The notes beneath the pieces are model-generated. The model was given only the letters and a program-made list of their open reading frames with translations. It ran no database searches and was not told the origin of the DNA. Below, in pieces: positions 33,595 through 47,100 of a stretch of DNA of 64,000 bases. Both the position numbers and the translations under genes were made by a program. The first letter of the stretch is position 1. Every line of letters starts with the position of its first letter. The stretch comes from Symsagittifera roscoffensis (taxonomy: Eukaryota > Xenacoelomorpha > Acoela > Convolutidae), in NCBI RefSeq assembly GCF_963678635.1, contig NC_087064.1:62675548-62739547 (forward strand). Direction: 5' to 3'.

Positions 33595-35027
33595 ATGTGT
33601 GCCATCAGTGGAGAGCAGTTTGACAAGAGTCTGATCTCGGCCTGTGCATGCATCCTCAGATCTCTCGACGTCAACTCAGTCACTCCAAAGTTCATTGAGG
33701 TACTTCAAATTGATAACAAAGCATTATTTTTAAAATCATTGAACCAAGTGAAGACACATTAGGTCGCGTAATTTTTTTTTTCGTGAAGTATAATTTTTGC
33801 ATTTCGTGGTTAATTTTTTATCCAATTTTGTCGAATCGGGCTTTTTAATCGTTAAGGTGTAAATCATAAAAGTTATCTTTCATAAATTTTTCAACATTTA
33901 CTTTGTTAGGAATTGATAAAATTAGTTCCAGTTTCATTGAGTTTGTTGACACTTTTCCAACTGTCTGCTGGCTATGGTCCTTATTTTTGGACGTGTAAAC
34001 GTATTTTTCTTTCCCTATGTGGGAAAGTTGGTAATACAGTCCCTGAAAAGCGTTACCCTAAAAGACGAATAGTTTGGGTTGCACCTTAAAACTTCTGTAG
34101 CTCGTAATTTTTTAAAGGTCCTAACTTAAACGTTTAGGCGCTTGCATCTATCCTCAAGATGTTTCTAATCGAGACTGCCAGCAACACTCGGCGTTATGCC
34201 GAACACGCAAACAGACAATCGCTTCTGCCAGATGACATCATAGCTGCCCTGGTGTCAATCGGGTTTAATGTGAGTGCATTACCCCAATACTACCAGCAAA
34301 CCCAGCAGAAGTGTCTATTGACTGGTTCTAAGATGCCGACTGTGAGTAACCCGGAATTAGAGGCCAGGCAACCGGACCCGAAGAGACTGAAGATTGGAAA
34401 TCAAATAGAGAAGGTTAAAAAAAATCTCGAAATGATTGACTATTTCGCTGAAATGCCTAAGGCATTTACGCTGAGAATTAATTTGAAACAATAGATGGAA
34501 TTATGATAACATTTTGATTTTTTGACCAATATGAGCGATAATTTATTTGTGGAATGTTTTTGGCCAAATCTGATCTAAGCATATGAGGCTATGACTGAAA
34601 CTGGTGTGAAGTAAATAGATTGTTGCGGTACTTATTTGGGCACATTTTGTTTCAGCCTCCTTTCATTCCCTCTTACATGCTTCCTCTACCTGAGTCATAC
34701 ACCTTTGCTGAGACAAAAACGTTCGCAAGAATCAACGACAACTACCGCATTAGCCGAGAACACTATGCCACTCAAAGCCGAACATCAGACAGCTCCCTAA
34801 TTGCAATTCACCTCAAACATTTCGCATCAAGTGCAGCCAGTGTGACTGGCTATGCTAAAACGCAGACGCTCTTTCATTCAGATCAAAATCAATTTCAACT
34901 TTTGAGTGCAGACGAAACTACTCCGTTGCAAAGTTTTCATGCTATTTTGGAGACCAGCGAGGCCCCTGTGTTACCTGATAGAAGGTATTCATATTTATTT
35001 TCTTCAGTGACAAAAAAAGTGTATTGA
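33595..35027 (+). CDS. TAF8: TAF8-like TFIID subunit (three coding exons)
   Basis: TAF8 is a histone-fold subunit of the general transcription factor TFIID. I place exons at 33595-33699, 34138-34413 and 34656-35027; all junctions are in phase 0 and use GT-AG (donors GAG|GTACTT and AAG|GTTAAA, acceptors TTTAG and TTTCAG). The introns are 438 and 242 bp and AT-rich. The product is about 250 residues, a little shorter than vertebrate TAF8. The histone fold spans exons 1-2 (LISACACILRSLDV, SNTRRYAEHANRQSLLPDDI, IIAALVSIGFNVSALP). Exon 3 starts PPFIPSYMLPLPESYTF, the conserved proline-rich TAF8 C-terminal signature (the TAF10-binding and linker side). The end is uncertain: a GT donor occurs near 34988 (AGAAG|GTATTC), so a further exon could exist beyond the satellite. 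The start ATG follows an acceptor by six bases. Confidence 0.88.
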
Positions 35028-35187
35028 AATCTAAAGGAATATGCGTATAGACTTATGTTTTCTCGTATGGGTAATATCTTTTCTTCTGCAATGGGCAATA
35101 TTTTTTTGGATATGGGAGTACATTTTCTTTTGTTGTGACAATATCATTTCTTCTTGTTTTATTGGGTTGACAATGTACTGAATTGTG
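35028..35187. other. Short gap between TAF8 and satellite
   Basis: This is AT-rich sequence with no ORF. The first recognisable satellite monomer phrase begins near 35188. Confidence 0.5.
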
Positions 35188-38100
35188 CGTCGACAAGAAC
35201 TACTTGCCGTGTCATATCTTTGCAAGATGGTTGTGTGTTTGATTCGCTGTCCAGGGTTGTAATTCTGGCTGGATAATCAATCTACATTTTCATTTGTCAG
35301 TTACACATTTTCGATGGTGCTTTCTGAAATGAAGGTGCTTTTCGATGGTGCTTTTCAATCTACAATTTTACCTCTTGTCAGTAACACCATTTTTAAAGTG
35401 TTTTTTAAAATGTAGTGTTGAGCATCGACAAGAACTACTTGCCCTGCCTGTAGTGTCATATCTTTGCAATATTATACTGTGTTTGATTCGCTGTCCTGGC
35501 TGGATAATCAATCTTTATTTTCACATGTCAGTTTCACATTTTCCTTTTCAAGTTCCTTTTTAATATATAATTTTGATCATCGACAAGAACTATTTGCCTT
35601 GCCTGTAGTGTCCAATCGGTGACATGTTATATTTTATTTGATTCGCTGTCCAAGGTTTTAATTTTGGCTGGATAATCAATCTACAATTTTACCTCTTGTC
35701 AGTAACACATTCTTGCAGAGAGTTTTTGATAACGTAGAGTTTGAGCATTGACAGGAACTTCTTGCGTTGCCTCCAGTGTCATCTCTTTCCAACGTATACG
35801 GTGTTTGATTCGCTGTACAATATTTCAATTCTGTCTGGATAATCAATTTACAATTTCAATGGTCAGTTACACATTTTCGAAGATGCTTTTTTTATTAAGA
35901 GTTTGAGCATCGATAAGAGCTACCTGCGTTGCCTGTAGTGTCATATCTCTGCAAGATGGTTGTGTTCGATTCGCTGTCCAGGGTTGTAATTCTGGCTGGA
36001 TAATCAATCTACATTTTCACTTGTCACTTACACGTTTTCGAAAGTGCGTTTTAAAATGTAGTTTTGAGCATCGACAAGAACTACTTGCCCTGCCTGTAGT
36101 GTCATATCTTTGCAATATTATACTGTGTTTGATTCGCTGTCCCGAGTTGTTATTCTGGCTGGATAATCAATCTACATTTTCACTTTTCAGTTTTACCTTT
36201 TCAAAAGTACTTTTAAAAATATAGTGTTGAGCATCGACAAGAGCTACTTGCCCTGCCTGTAGTGTCATATCTTTGCAATATTGTACTGTTTGATTTGCTG
36301 TCCAGGGTTGTAGTTCTGGCTGGATAATCAATCTACATTTTCGCATATTTGTTTCCCATTTTCGAAGATACTTTTCAACTTATAATTTTGAGCATCGACA
36401 AGAACTGTTTGCCTTGCCTGTAGTGTAAAATCGTTGCAATTTTATACTTTATTTGAATCGCTGTCCAAGATTTCAATTCTGGCTGGATAATCAATCTACA
36501 ATTTTACCTCTTGTCAGTAACATATTCTTGCAAAGGTTTTTTCGATAACGTAGAGTTTGAGCATTGACAAGAACTTCTGGCGTTGCCTTAAGTGTCATCT
36601 CTTTGCAACGTATACGGTGTTTGATTCGCTGTACAGGATTTCAATTCTGTCTGGATGATCAATTTACAGTTTCAATGGTCAGTTACACATTTTCGAAGGT
36701 GCTTTTTATTATATAGAGTTTGAGCATCGATAAGAGCTACCTGCGTTGCCTGTAGTGTCATATCTTTGCAAGATGGTTTTATTTGATTCGCTGTCCAGGG
36801 TTGTAATTCTGGCTGGATAATCCATCTACATTTTCACTTGTCAGGTACACATTTTCGAAAGTGCGTTATAAAATGTAGTTTTGAGCATCGACAAGAAATA
36901 CTTGCCCTGCCTGTAGTGTCATGTCTTTGCAATATTATACTGTGTTTGATTCGCTGTCCAAGGTTTCAATTCTGGCTGGATAATCAATCTACAATTTTAC
37001 CTCTTGTCAGTAACACATTCTTGCAAAGATTTTTTCGATAACGTAGAGTTTGAGCATTGACAAGAACTTCTTGCGTTGCCCTAAGTGTCATCTCTTTGCA
37101 ACGTATACGGTGTTTGATTCGCTGTACAGGATTTCAATTCTGTCTGGATGATCAATTTACAGTTTCAATGGTCAGTTACACATTTTCGAAGGTGCTTTTT
37201 ATTATATAGAGTTTGAGCATCGATAAGAGCTACCTGCGTTGCCTGTAGTGTCATATCTTTGCAAGATGGTTTTGTTTGATTCGCTGTCCAGGGTTGTAAT
37301 TCTGGCTGGATAATCAATCTACATTTTCACTTGTCAGTTGCACATTTTCGAAAGTGCTTTTTAAAATGTAGTTTTGAGCATCGACAAGAACTACTTGCCC
37401 TGCCTGTAGTGTCATATCTTTGCAATATTGTAATGTTTTGATTCGCTGTCCAGAGTTGTAATTCTGGCTGGATAATCAATCTAATTTTTCACTTTTCAGT
37501 TACACCTTTTCAAAAGTGCTTTTTAAAATGTAGTGTTGAGCATCGACAGGAGCTACTTGCCCTGCCTGTAGTGTCATATCTTTTCAATTTTGTACTGTTC
37601 AAATCGCTGTCGAGGGTTGTAATTCTGGCTGAACAATCAATCTACATTTTCGCATATCAGTTTTACATTTCGAAGATACTTTTACAATTATAATTTTGAG
37701 CATCTACAAGAACTGTTTGCCTTGCCTGTAGTGTAAAATTGTTGCAATTTTATACTTTATTTGAATCGCTGTCCAAGGTTTCAATTCTGGCTGGATAATC
37801 AATCTACAATTTTACCTCTTGTCACTAACATATTCTTGCAAAGATTTTTTCGATAACGTAGAGTTTGAGCATTGACAAGAACTTGTTGCGTTGCCTTAAG
37901 TGTCATCTCTTTGCAACGTGTACGGTGTTTGATTTGCGCTACAGGATTTCAATTCTGTCTGGATAATCAATTTACAGTTTCAATGGTCAGTTACACATTT
38001 TCGAAGGTGCTTTTTTATAGAGTTTGAGCATCGATAAGAGCTACCTGCGTTGCCTGTAGTGTCATATCTTTGCAAGATGGTTGTGTTGGTTCGCTGTCCA

Positions 38101-41100
38101 GGGTTGTAATTCTGGCTGAATAATCAATCTATATTTTCATTGGTCAGTTACACATTTTCGAAAGTGCTTTTTAAAATGTAGTTGTGAGCATCGACAAGAA
38201 CTACTTGCCCTGCCTATAGTGTCATATCTTTGCAATATTATACTGTGTTTGATTCGCTGTCCATAGTTGTAATTCTGGCTGGATAATCAATCTACATTTT
38301 CACTTGTCAGTTATACCTTTTCAAAATTGCTTTTTAAAATGTAGTGTTGAGCATCGACAAGAGCTACTTGCCCTGCCTGTAGTGTCATATCTTTGCAATA
38401 TTGTACTGTTTGATTCGCTGTCCAGGGTTGTAATTCTGGCTGGACAATCAATCTACATTTTGCATATCAGTTTTACATTTTCGAAGATATTTTTCAAATT
38501 ATAATTTTGAGCAGCGACAAGAACTGTTTGCCTTGCCTGTAGTGTAAAATCGTTGCAATTTTATACTTTATTTGAATCGCTGTCCAAGGTTTCAATTCTG
38601 GCTGGATAATCAATCTACAATTTTACCTCTTGTCAGTAACATATTCTTGCAAAGATTTTTTCGATAACGTAGAGTTTGAGCATTGAAAAGAGCTACTTGC
38701 CCTGCCTATAGTGTCATTTCTTTGCAATATTGTACTGTTTGTTTCGCTGTCCAGGGTTTTAATTCTGGCTGGACAATCAATCTACATTTCCGCATATCAG
38801 TTTTTCATTTCGAAGATACTTTTACTATTATAATTTTGAGCATCGACAAGAACTGTTTGCCTTGCCTGTAGTGTAAAATCGTTGCAATGTTATACTTTAT
38901 TTGAATCGCTGTCCAAGGTTTCAATTCTGGCTGGATAATGAATCTACAATTTTACCTCTTGTCAGTAACATATTCTTGCAAAGATTTTTTCGATAACGTA
39001 GAGTTTGAGCATTGACAAGAACTTCTTGCGTTGCCTTAAGTGTCATCTCTTTGCAACGTTTTCGGTGTTTGATTCGCGTTACAGGATGTCAATTCTGTCT
39101 GGATAATCAATCTATATTTTCACTGGTCAGTTACACATTTTCGAAAGTGCTTTTTAAAATGTAGTTGTGAGCATCGACAAGAACTACTTGCCCTGCCTAT
39201 AGTGTCATATCTTTGCAATATTATACTGTGTTTGATTCGCTGTCCATAGTTGTAATTCTGGCTGGATAATCAATCTACATTTTCACTTGTCAGTTACACC
39301 TTTTCAAAATTGCTTTTTAAAATGTAGTGTTGAGCATCGACAAGAGCTACTTGCCCTGCCTGTAGTGTCATATCTTTGCAATATTGTACTGTTTGATTCG
39401 CTGTCCAGGGTTGTAATTCTGGCTGGACAATCAATCTACATTTTGCATATCAGTTTTACATTTTCGAAGATATTTTTCAAATTATAATTTTGAGCAGCGA
39501 CAAGAACTGTTTGCCTTGCCTGTAGTGTAAAATCGTTGCAATTTTATACTTTATTTGAATCGCTGTCCAAGGTTTCAATTCTGGCTGGATAATCAATCTA
39601 CAATTTTACCTCTTGTCAGTAACATATTCTTGCAAAGATTTTTTCGATAACGTAGAGTTTGAGCATTGAAAAGAGCTACTTGCCCTGCCTATAGTGTCAT
39701 TTCTTTGCAATATTGTACTGTTTGTTTCGCTGTCCAGGGTTTTAATTCTGGCTGGACAATCAATCTACATTTCCGCATATCAGTTTTTCATTTCGAAGAT
39801 ACTTTTACTATAATAATTTTGAGCATCGACAAGAACTGTTTGCCTTGCCTGTAGTGTAAAATCGTTGCAAGAATATCGTTTTAAAATGTAGTTTTGAGCA
39901 TCGACAAGAAATACTTGCCCTGCCTGTAGTGTCATGTCTTTGCAATATTATACTGTGTTTGATTCGCTGTCCAGAGTTGTAATTCTGGCTGGATAATCAA
40001 TCTACATTTTCACTTTTCAGTTTCACATTTTCGAAGATACTTTTCAAATTATAATTTTGAGCATCGACAAGAACTATTTGCCTTGCCTGTAGTGTAAAAT
40101 CTTTGCAATGTTATACTTTATTTGAATCGCTGTCCAAGGTTTCAATTCTGGCTGGATAATGAATCTACAATTTTACCTCTTGTCAGTAACATATTCTTGC
40201 AAAGATTTTTTCGATAACGTAGAGTTTGAGCATTGACAAGAACTTCTTGCGTTGCCTTAAGTGTCATCTCTTTGCAACGTTTTCGGTGTTTGATTCGCGT
40301 TACAGGATGTCAATTCTGTCTGGATAATCAATTTACAGTTTCAATGGTAATTACACATTTTCGAAGGTGCTTCTTATTATATAGAGTTTGAGCATCGATA
40401 AGAGCTACCTGCGTTGTCTGTAGTGTCATATCTTTGCAAGATGGTTGTGTTGATTCGCTGTACAGGGTTGTAATTCTGGCTGGATAATCAATCTACATTT
40501 TTACTGGTCAGTTACACATTTTCGAAAGTGCGTTTTAAATTGTAGTTGTGAGCATCGACAAGAACTACTTGCCCTGCCTGTAGTGTCATATCTTTGCAAT
40601 ATTATACTGTGTTTGATTCGCTGTCCAGAGTTGTAATTCTGGCTGGATAATCAATCTACATTTTCATTTGTCAGTTACACCTTTTCAAAAGTACTTTTAA
40701 AAATATAGTGTTGAGCATCGACAAGAGCTACTTGCCCTTCCTGTAGTGTAAAATCGTGTAAAAAGAGTTTCCCATTTTCGAAGATACTTTTCAACTTATA
40801 ATTTTGAGCATCGACAATAACTGCTTGCCTTGCCTGTAGTGTAAAATCGTTGCAATGTTATACTTTATTTGAATCGCTGTCCAAGCTTTCAATTCTGGCT
40901 GGATAATCAATCTACAATTTTACCTCTTGTCAGTAACATTTTGTTGCAAAGATTTTTTCGATAACGTAGAGTTTGAGCATTGACAAGAACTTCTGGCGTT
41001 GCCTTAAGTGTCATCTCTTTGCAACCTATACGGTGTTTGATTCGCTGTACAGGATTTCAATTCTGTCTGGATGATCAATTTACAGTTTCAATGGTCAGTT

Positions 41101-44100
41101 ACACATTTTCGAAGGCGCTTTTTATTATATAGAGTTTGAGCATCGATAAGAGCTACTTGCGTTGCCTGTAGTGTCATATCTTTGCAAGATGGTTTTGTTT
41201 GATTCGCTGTCCAGGGTTATAATTCTGGCTGGATAATCAATCTACATTTTCATTTGTCAGTTACACATTTTCGAAAGTGCGTTTTAAAATGTAGTTTTGA
41301 GCATCGACAAGAAATACTTGCCCTGCCTGTAGTGTCATGTCTTTGCAATATTATACTGTGTTTGATTCGCTGTCCAGAGTTGTAATTCTGGCTGGATAAT
41401 CAATCTACCTTTTCACTTTTCAGTTTCACATTTTCGAAGATACTTTTCAAATTATAATTTTGAGCATCGACAAGAACTATTTGCCTTGCCTGTAGTGTAA
41501 AATCTTTGCAATGTTATACTTTATTTGATTCGATGTCCAAGGTTTCAATTCTGGCTGGATAATCAATCTACAATTTTACCTCTTGTCAGTAACACATTCT
41601 TGCAAAGATTTTTTCGATTACGTAGAGTTTGAGCATTGACAAGAACTTCTTGCGTTGCCTTAAGTGTCATCTCTTTGCAACGTATACGGTGTTTGATTCG
41701 CTGTACAGGATTTCAATACTGTCTGGATGATCAATTTACAGTTTCAATGGTCAGTTACACATTTTCGAAGGTGCTTTTTTTTATATAGAGTTTGAGCATC
41801 GACAAGAACTACTTGCCCTGCCTGTAGTGTCATGTCTTTGCAATATTATACTGTGTTTGATTCGCTGTCCAGATTTGTAATTCTGGCTGGATAATCAATC
41901 TACATTTTCACTTTTCAGTTTCACATTTTCGAAGATACTTTTCAAATTATAATTTTGAGCATCGACAAGAACTATTTGCCTTGCCTGTAGTGTAAAATCT
42001 TTGCAATGTTATACTTTATTTGATTCGCTGTCCAAGGTTTCAATTCTGGCTGGATAATCAATCTACAATTTTACCTCTTGTCAGTAACACATTCTTGCAA
42101 AGATTTTTTCGATAACGTAGAGTTTGAGCATTGACAAGAACTTCTTGCGTTGCCTTAAGTGTCATCTCTTTGCAACGTATACGGTGTTTGATTCGCTGTA
42201 CAGGATTTCAATACTGTCTTGATGATCAATTTACAGTTTCAATGGTCAGTTACACATTTTCGAAGGTGCTTTTTATTATATAGAGTTTGAGCATCGATAA
42301 GAGCTACCTGCATTGCCTGTATTGTCATATCTTTGCAAGATGGTTTTGTTTGATTCGCTGTCCAGGGTTGTAATTCTGGCTGGATAATCAATCTAAATTT
42401 TCACTTGTCAGTTACACGTTTTCGAAAGTGCGTTTTAAAATGTAGTTTTGAGCATCGACAAGAAATACTTGCCCTGCCTGTAGTGTCATGTCTTTGCAAT
42501 ATTATACTGTTTGATTCGCTGTCCAGAGTTGTGATTCTGGCTGGATAATCAATCTACATTTTCATTTTTCAGTTTCACATTTTCGAAGATACTTTTCAAA
42601 TTAAAATTTTGAGCATCGACAAGAACTATTTGCCTCGCCTGTAGTGTAAAATCGTTGCAAAGTTATACTTTATTTGATTCGCTGTCCAAGGTTTCAATTC
42701 TGGCTGGATAATCAATCTACAATTTTACCTCTTGTCAGTAACACATTCTTGCAAAGATTTTTTCGATAACGTAGAGTTTGAGCATTGACAAGAACTTCTT
42801 GCGTTGCCTTAAGTGTCATCTCTTTGCAACTTATACGGTGTTTGATTCGCTGTACAGGATTTCAATTCTGTCTGGATGATCAATTTACAGTTTCAATGGT
42901 CAGTTACAAATTTTCGAAGTTGATTTTTAATTTATAGACTGTGAGCATCGATAAGAGCTACCTGCGTTGCCTGTATTGTCATATCTTTGCAAGATGGTTT
43001 TTTTCGCTGTCCAGGGTTGTAATTCTGGCTGGATAATCATTCTACTTTTTCACTTGTCAGTTACACATTTTTGAAAGTGCTTTTTAAAATGTAGTTTTGA
43101 GCATCGACAAGAACTACTTGCCCTGCCTGTAGTGTCATATCTTTGCAATATTGTACTGTGTTTGATTCGCTGTCCAGAGTTGTAATTCTGGCTGGATAAT
43201 CAATCTACATTTTCACTTGTCAGTTACCTTTTCAAAAGTGCTTTTTAAAATGTAGTGTTGAGCATCGACAAGAACTGTTTGCCTTGCCTGTAGTGTAAAA
43301 TCGCTGTCCAAGGTTTCAATTCTGGCTGGATAATCAATCTACATTTTTACCTCTTGTCAGTAACATATTCTTGCAAAGATTTTTTCGATAACATAGAGTT
43401 TGAGCATTGACAAGAATTTCTTGCGTTGCCTTAAGTGTCATCTCTTTGCAACGTACATGGTGTTTGATTTGCTGTACAGGATTTCAATTCTGTCTGGATG
43501 ATCAATTTACAGTTTCAATGGTCAGTTACACATTTTCGAAGGTGCTTTTTATTATATAGAATTTGAGCATCGATAAGAGCTACCTGCGTTGCCTGTTGTG
43601 TCATATCTTTGCAAGATGGTTTTGTTTGATTCGCTGTCCAGGGTTGTAATTCTGGCTGGATAATCAATCTACATTTTCACTTGTCAGTTACACGTTTTCG
43701 AAAGTGCGTTTTAAAATGTAGTTTTGAGCATCGACAAGAAATACTTGCCCTGCCTGTAGTGTCATGTCTTTGCAATATTATACTGTTTGATTCGCTGTCC
43801 AGAGTTGTGATTCTGGCTGGATAATCAATCTACATTTTCACTTTTCAGTTTCACATTTTCGAAGATACTTTTCAAATTAAAATTTTGAGCATCGACAAGA
43901 ACTATTTGCCTCGCCTGTAGTGTAAAATCGTTGCAATGTTATACTTTATTTGATTCGCTGTCCAAGGTTTCAATTCTGGCTGGATAATCAATCTACAATT
44001 TTACCTCTTGTCAGTAACACATTCTTGCAAAGGTTTTTTTCGATAACGTAGAGTTTGAGCATTGACAAGAACTTCTTGCGTTGCCTTAAGTGTCATCTCT

Positions 44101-47100
44101 TTGCAACTAATACGGTGTTTGATTCGCTGTACAGGATTTCAATTCTGTCTGGATGATCAATTTACAGTTTCAATGGTCAGTTACACATTTTCGAAGTTGA
44201 TTTTTATTATATAGAATTTGAGCATCGATAAGAGCTACCTGCGTTGCCTGTTGTGTCATATCTTTGCAAGATGGTTTTGTTTGATTCGCTGTCCAGGGTT
44301 GTAATTCTGGCTGGATAATCAATCTACCTTTTCATTTGTCAGTTACACATTCTCGAAAGTGCTTTTTAAAATGTAGTTGTGAGCATCGACAAGAACTACT
44401 TGCCCTGCCTCTAGTGTCATATCTTTGCAATATTATACTGTGTTTGATTCGCTGTCCAGAGTTGTAATTCTGGCTGGATAATCAATCTTTATTTTCATTT
44501 GTCAGTTACACCTTTTCAAAAGTACTTTTAAAAATATAGTGTTGAGCATCGACAAGAGCTACTTGCCCTGCCTTTAGTGTCATATCTTTGCAATATTGTA
44601 CTGTGTTTGATTTGCTGTCCAGAGTTGTAATTCTGGCTGGATAATCAATCTACATTTTCACTTGTCAGTTACCTTTTCAAACGTGCTTTTTAAAATGTAG
44701 TGTTGAGCATCGACAAGAACTGTTTGCCTTGCCTGTAGTGTAAAATCGCTGTCCAAGGTTTCAATTCTGGCTGGATAATCAATCTACATTTTTACCTCTT
44801 GTCAGTAACATATTCTTGCAAAGATTTTTTCGATAACGTAGAGTTTGAGCATTGAAAAGAATTTCTTGCGTTGCCTTAAGTGTCATCTCTTTGCAACGTA
44901 CATGGTGTTTGATTTGCTGTACAGGTTTTCAATTCTGTCTGGATGATCAATTTACAGTTTCAATGGTCAGTTACACATTTTCGAAGGTGCTTTTTATTAT
45001 ATAGAATTTGAGCATCGATAAGAGCTACCTGCGTTGCCTGTAGTGTCATATCTTTGCAAGATGGTTTTGTTTGATTCGCTGTCCAGGGTTGTAATTCTGG
45101 CTGGATAATCAATATGCATTTTCACTTGTCAGTTACACATTTTCGAAAGTGCGTTTTAAAATGTAGATTTGAGCATCGACAAGAAATACTTGCCCTGCCT
45201 GTAGTGTCATGTCTTTGCAATATTATACTGTGTTTGATTCGCTGTCCAGAATTGTAATTCTGGCTGGATAATCAATCTACATTTTCACTTGTCAGTTACA
45301 CCTTTTCAAAAGTACTTTTAAAAATATAGTGTTGAGCATCGACAAGAGCTACTTGCCCTGCCTTTAGTGTCATATCTTTGCAATATTGTACTGTGTTTCA
45401 TTTGCTGTCCAGAGTTGTAATTCTGGCTGGATAATCAATCTACATTTTCACTTGTCAGTTACCTTATCAAAAGTGCTTTTTAAAATGTAGTGTTGAGCAT
45501 CGACAAGAACTGTTTGCCTTGCCTGTAGTGTAAAATCGCTGTCCAAGGTTTCAATTCTGGCTGGATAATCAATCTACATTTTTACCTCTTGTCAGTAACA
45601 TATTCTTGCAAAGATTTTTTCGATAACGTAGAGTTTGAGCATTGAAAAGAATTTCTTGCGTTGCCCTAAGTGTCATCTCTTTGCAACGTACATGGTGTTT
45701 GATTTGCTGTACAGGTTTTCAATTCTGTCTGGATGATCAATTTACAGTTTCAATGGTCAGTTACACATTTTCGAAGGTGCTTTTTATTATATAGAATTTG
45801 AGCATCGATAAGAGCTACCTGCGTTGCCTGTAGTGTCATATCTTTGCAAGATGGTTTTGTTTGATTCGCTGTCCAGGGTTGTAATTCTGGCTGGATAATC
45901 AATATGCATTTTCACTTGTCAGTTACACATTTTCGAAAGTGCGTTTTAAAATGTAGTTTTGAGCATCGACAAGAAATACTTGCCCTGCCTGTAGTGTCAT
46001 GTCTTTGCAATATTGTAATGTTTGATTCGCTGTCCATGGTTCTAATTCTGGCTGGATAATCAATCTATATTTTCACATGTCAGTTTCACATTTTCGAAGA
46101 TACTTTTTAATATATATTTTGATCATCGACAAGAACTATTTGCCTTGCCTGTAGTGTCTAATCGGTGACATGTTATATTTTATTTGATTCGCTGTCCAAG
46201 GTTGTAATTCTGGCTGGATAATCAATCTACATTTTTACCTCTTGTCAGTAACATATTCTTGCAAAGATTTTTTCGATAACGTAGAGTTTGAGCATTGACA
46301 AGAACTTTTTGCGTTGCCTTAAGTGTCATCTCTTTGCAACGTACATGGTGTTTGATTTGCTGTACAGAATCTCAATTCTGGCTGGATAATCAATCTACAT
46401 TTTCACTCGTCAGTTACTCATTTTCGAAAGTGCGTTTTAAAATGTAGTTTTAAGCATCGACAAGAACTACTTTCCCTGCCTGTAGTGTCATATCTTTGCA
46501 ATATTGTACTGTGTTTGATTCGCTGTCCAGAGTTGTAATTCTGGCTGGATAATCAATCTACATTTTCACTTGTCAGTTACACCTTTTCAAAAGTGCTTTT
46601 CAAAATGTAGTGTTGAGCATCGACAGGAGCTACTTGCCCCGCCTGTAGTGTCATATCTTTGCAGTATTGTACTGTTTGATTCGCTGTCCAGGGTTTCATT
46701 CTCGCTGGACAATCAATCTACATTTTCGCATATCGGTTTTACATTTCGAAGATACTTTTACAATTATAATTTTGAGCATCGACAAGAACTGTTTGCCTTG
46801 CCTGTAGTGTAAAATCGTTGCAATGTTATACTTTGTTTGAATCGCTGTCCAAGGTTTCAATTCTGGCTGGATAATCAATCTACAATTTTACCTCTTGTCA
46901 GTAACATTTTCTTTCAAAGGTTTTTTCGATAACGTAGAGTTTGAGCATTGACAAGAACGTCTGGCGTTGCCTTAAGTGTCATCTCTTTGCAACGTATACG
47001 GTGTTTGATTCGCTGTACAGGATTTCAATTCTGTCTGGATGATCAATTTATATTTTCAATGGTCAGTTACACATTTTCGAAGGTGCTTTTTATTATATAG

